Shown here in pieces: positions 63,495-64,000 of a stretch of 64,000 bases of DNA; the stretch's first letter is position 1, and every line of letters starts with the position of its first letter. The notes under the pieces are model-generated. The model searched no databases. It saw nothing but the letters and a program-made list of their open reading frames with translations, and had not been told where the DNA came from. Source of the DNA: Gottfriedia sp049568075 (GTDB lineage Bacteria > Bacillota > Bacilli > Bacillales > Bacillaceae_G); assembly GCA_049568075.1 (NCBI GenBank), contig CP144911.1; one strand, given 5' to 3'. A program made the position numbers and the translations under genes.

Positions 63495-64000
63495 TTAAAA
63501 TAAGTTATTATTTTTGAACAGATTTTCTACCATTTTTTCAAAATGACTTCTTAGTACATTTTCAAACCATTTAGAAGTAATTTTATCTTTTGATTTTTCA
63601 GTAGGAATCAAATACTTATTTGAGTCATCAAATAACCATTTATCAATTTCTATCTTTAGATCAATATTTTCCTTTGGACTCTTGTTATTCTTTTTAATAA
63701 ACTCATATAATTCAGGAAATGTTTTTTTAGTCTTTTCTAAATTATTCTCTTTTGATAATAAAGTTAGATTTGCAACACAACTTATTGGCAGCCCTCCAAT
63801 TTTTTCAGCACCATCTCTCAACCGTTGAATAGGAAAAATATGATCTATATGATAATCATCATGTGCTGCTCCAAAGGAAATAATCTTATAATATAAATAT
63901 TTAATAAAAAGTTTAGTTTGTTGATCTATATTTACTCTTTTCTTCTCTTTTCTTGCAAGTTGTTCATTGAACCAAAAGTATAGGATACCTTTCCATTGAT
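63495..64000 (-). CDS. DUF262/DUF1524-type HNH nuclease protein, C-terminal part (runs off the window)
   Basis: The reading frame is open from position 64000 to the TAA at 63495 (168 residues visible). It has the DUF1524/HNH motif DDYHIDHIFPIQRL followed by a conserved Asn in SCVANLTLLSKENN and a helical tail (KWFENVLRSHFEKMVENLFK). This layout is that of GmrS/GmrD-like proteins, where an N-terminal DUF262 ParB-like NTPase is fused to a C-terminal HNH nuclease that restricts modified phage DNA. The N-terminal part is outside the window, so the DUF262 half is expected, not seen. Confidence 0.75.
   Translation of the reverse strand, partial: QWKGILYFWFNEQLARKEKKRVNIDQQTKLFIKYLYYKIISFGAAHDDYHIDHIFPIQRLRDGAEKIGGLPISCVANLTLLSKENNLEKTKKTFPELYEFIKKNNKSPKENIDLKIEIDKWLFDDSNKYLIPTEKSKDKITSKWFENVLRSHFEKMVENLFKNNNLF

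Noticed and set aside
1..64000. CRISPR array, rRNA or tRNA genes
   Set aside because: No regularly spaced repeats and no rRNA or tRNA-like sequence were seen on either strand.

Overview
The window is AT-rich, densely coded on both strands and reads as the chromosome of an endospore-forming Bacillaceae bacterium. The evidence is a complete gerA/gerB/gerC-type spore germination operon, strong Shine-Dalgarno sites with frequent TTG starts, LysM-3D, LCP and YkuD cell-wall proteins, a glnQHMP-type transporter, and a YrhE/YjgC-type formate dehydrogenase with its DUF1641 partner. I cannot name the species from the sequence. No rRNA, tRNA or CRISPR array was seen.

Left part (1-10.1 kb): a molybdenum-cofactor and formate dehydrogenase block, all on the minus strand: moeA (cut by the window edge), moeB, moaA, fdhD, a DUF1641 protein, and a large NAD-type formate dehydrogenase. 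An IS200/IS605-type tnpB element lies between the dehydrogenase and DUF1641. The dehydrogenase leader carries a good sigma-A promoter followed by an intrinsic terminator just before the ribosome binding site, which suggests attenuation. A nitronate monooxygenase follows.

Middle left (10.1-33 kb): an L,D-transpeptidase converging on a LysM-3D protein, an SLC13/ArsB-type permease, an LCP protein, a structured Bacillaceae-type repeat, a VWA protein divergent from a possible HTH protein, a diguanylate cyclase, the ger operon, two tandem GntR/FCD regulators with matching GntR-like operators, an ABC-2 exporter, and small secreted, lipoprotein or membrane proteins.

Accessory zone (33-64 kb): a cluster of decaying genes (33.9-36.3 kb), a WYL regulator, a large HEPN-STAND-TPR-cold-shock protein beside an integrase remnant, an intact amino-acid ABC transporter, and a five-gene cluster (46.7-50.1 kb). 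That cluster encodes a secreted Cys-rich precursor, a SurA/PpiC-like protein, a membrane-anchored subtilisin-like protease and two membrane proteins. Beyond it lie lipoproteins, a 1076-residue beta-propeller/Ig-repeat exoprotein, and a right-hand block of HNH nuclease, sigma-70-like factor, RecQ-like helicase and a DUF262/DUF1524-type nuclease cut by the window edge.

The three places most likely to hold undescribed systems are the HEPN-STAND-CSD protein, the Cys-rich precursor plus protease cluster, and the HNH/sigma/helicase block. Their functions are inferred from domain architecture and gene order only.
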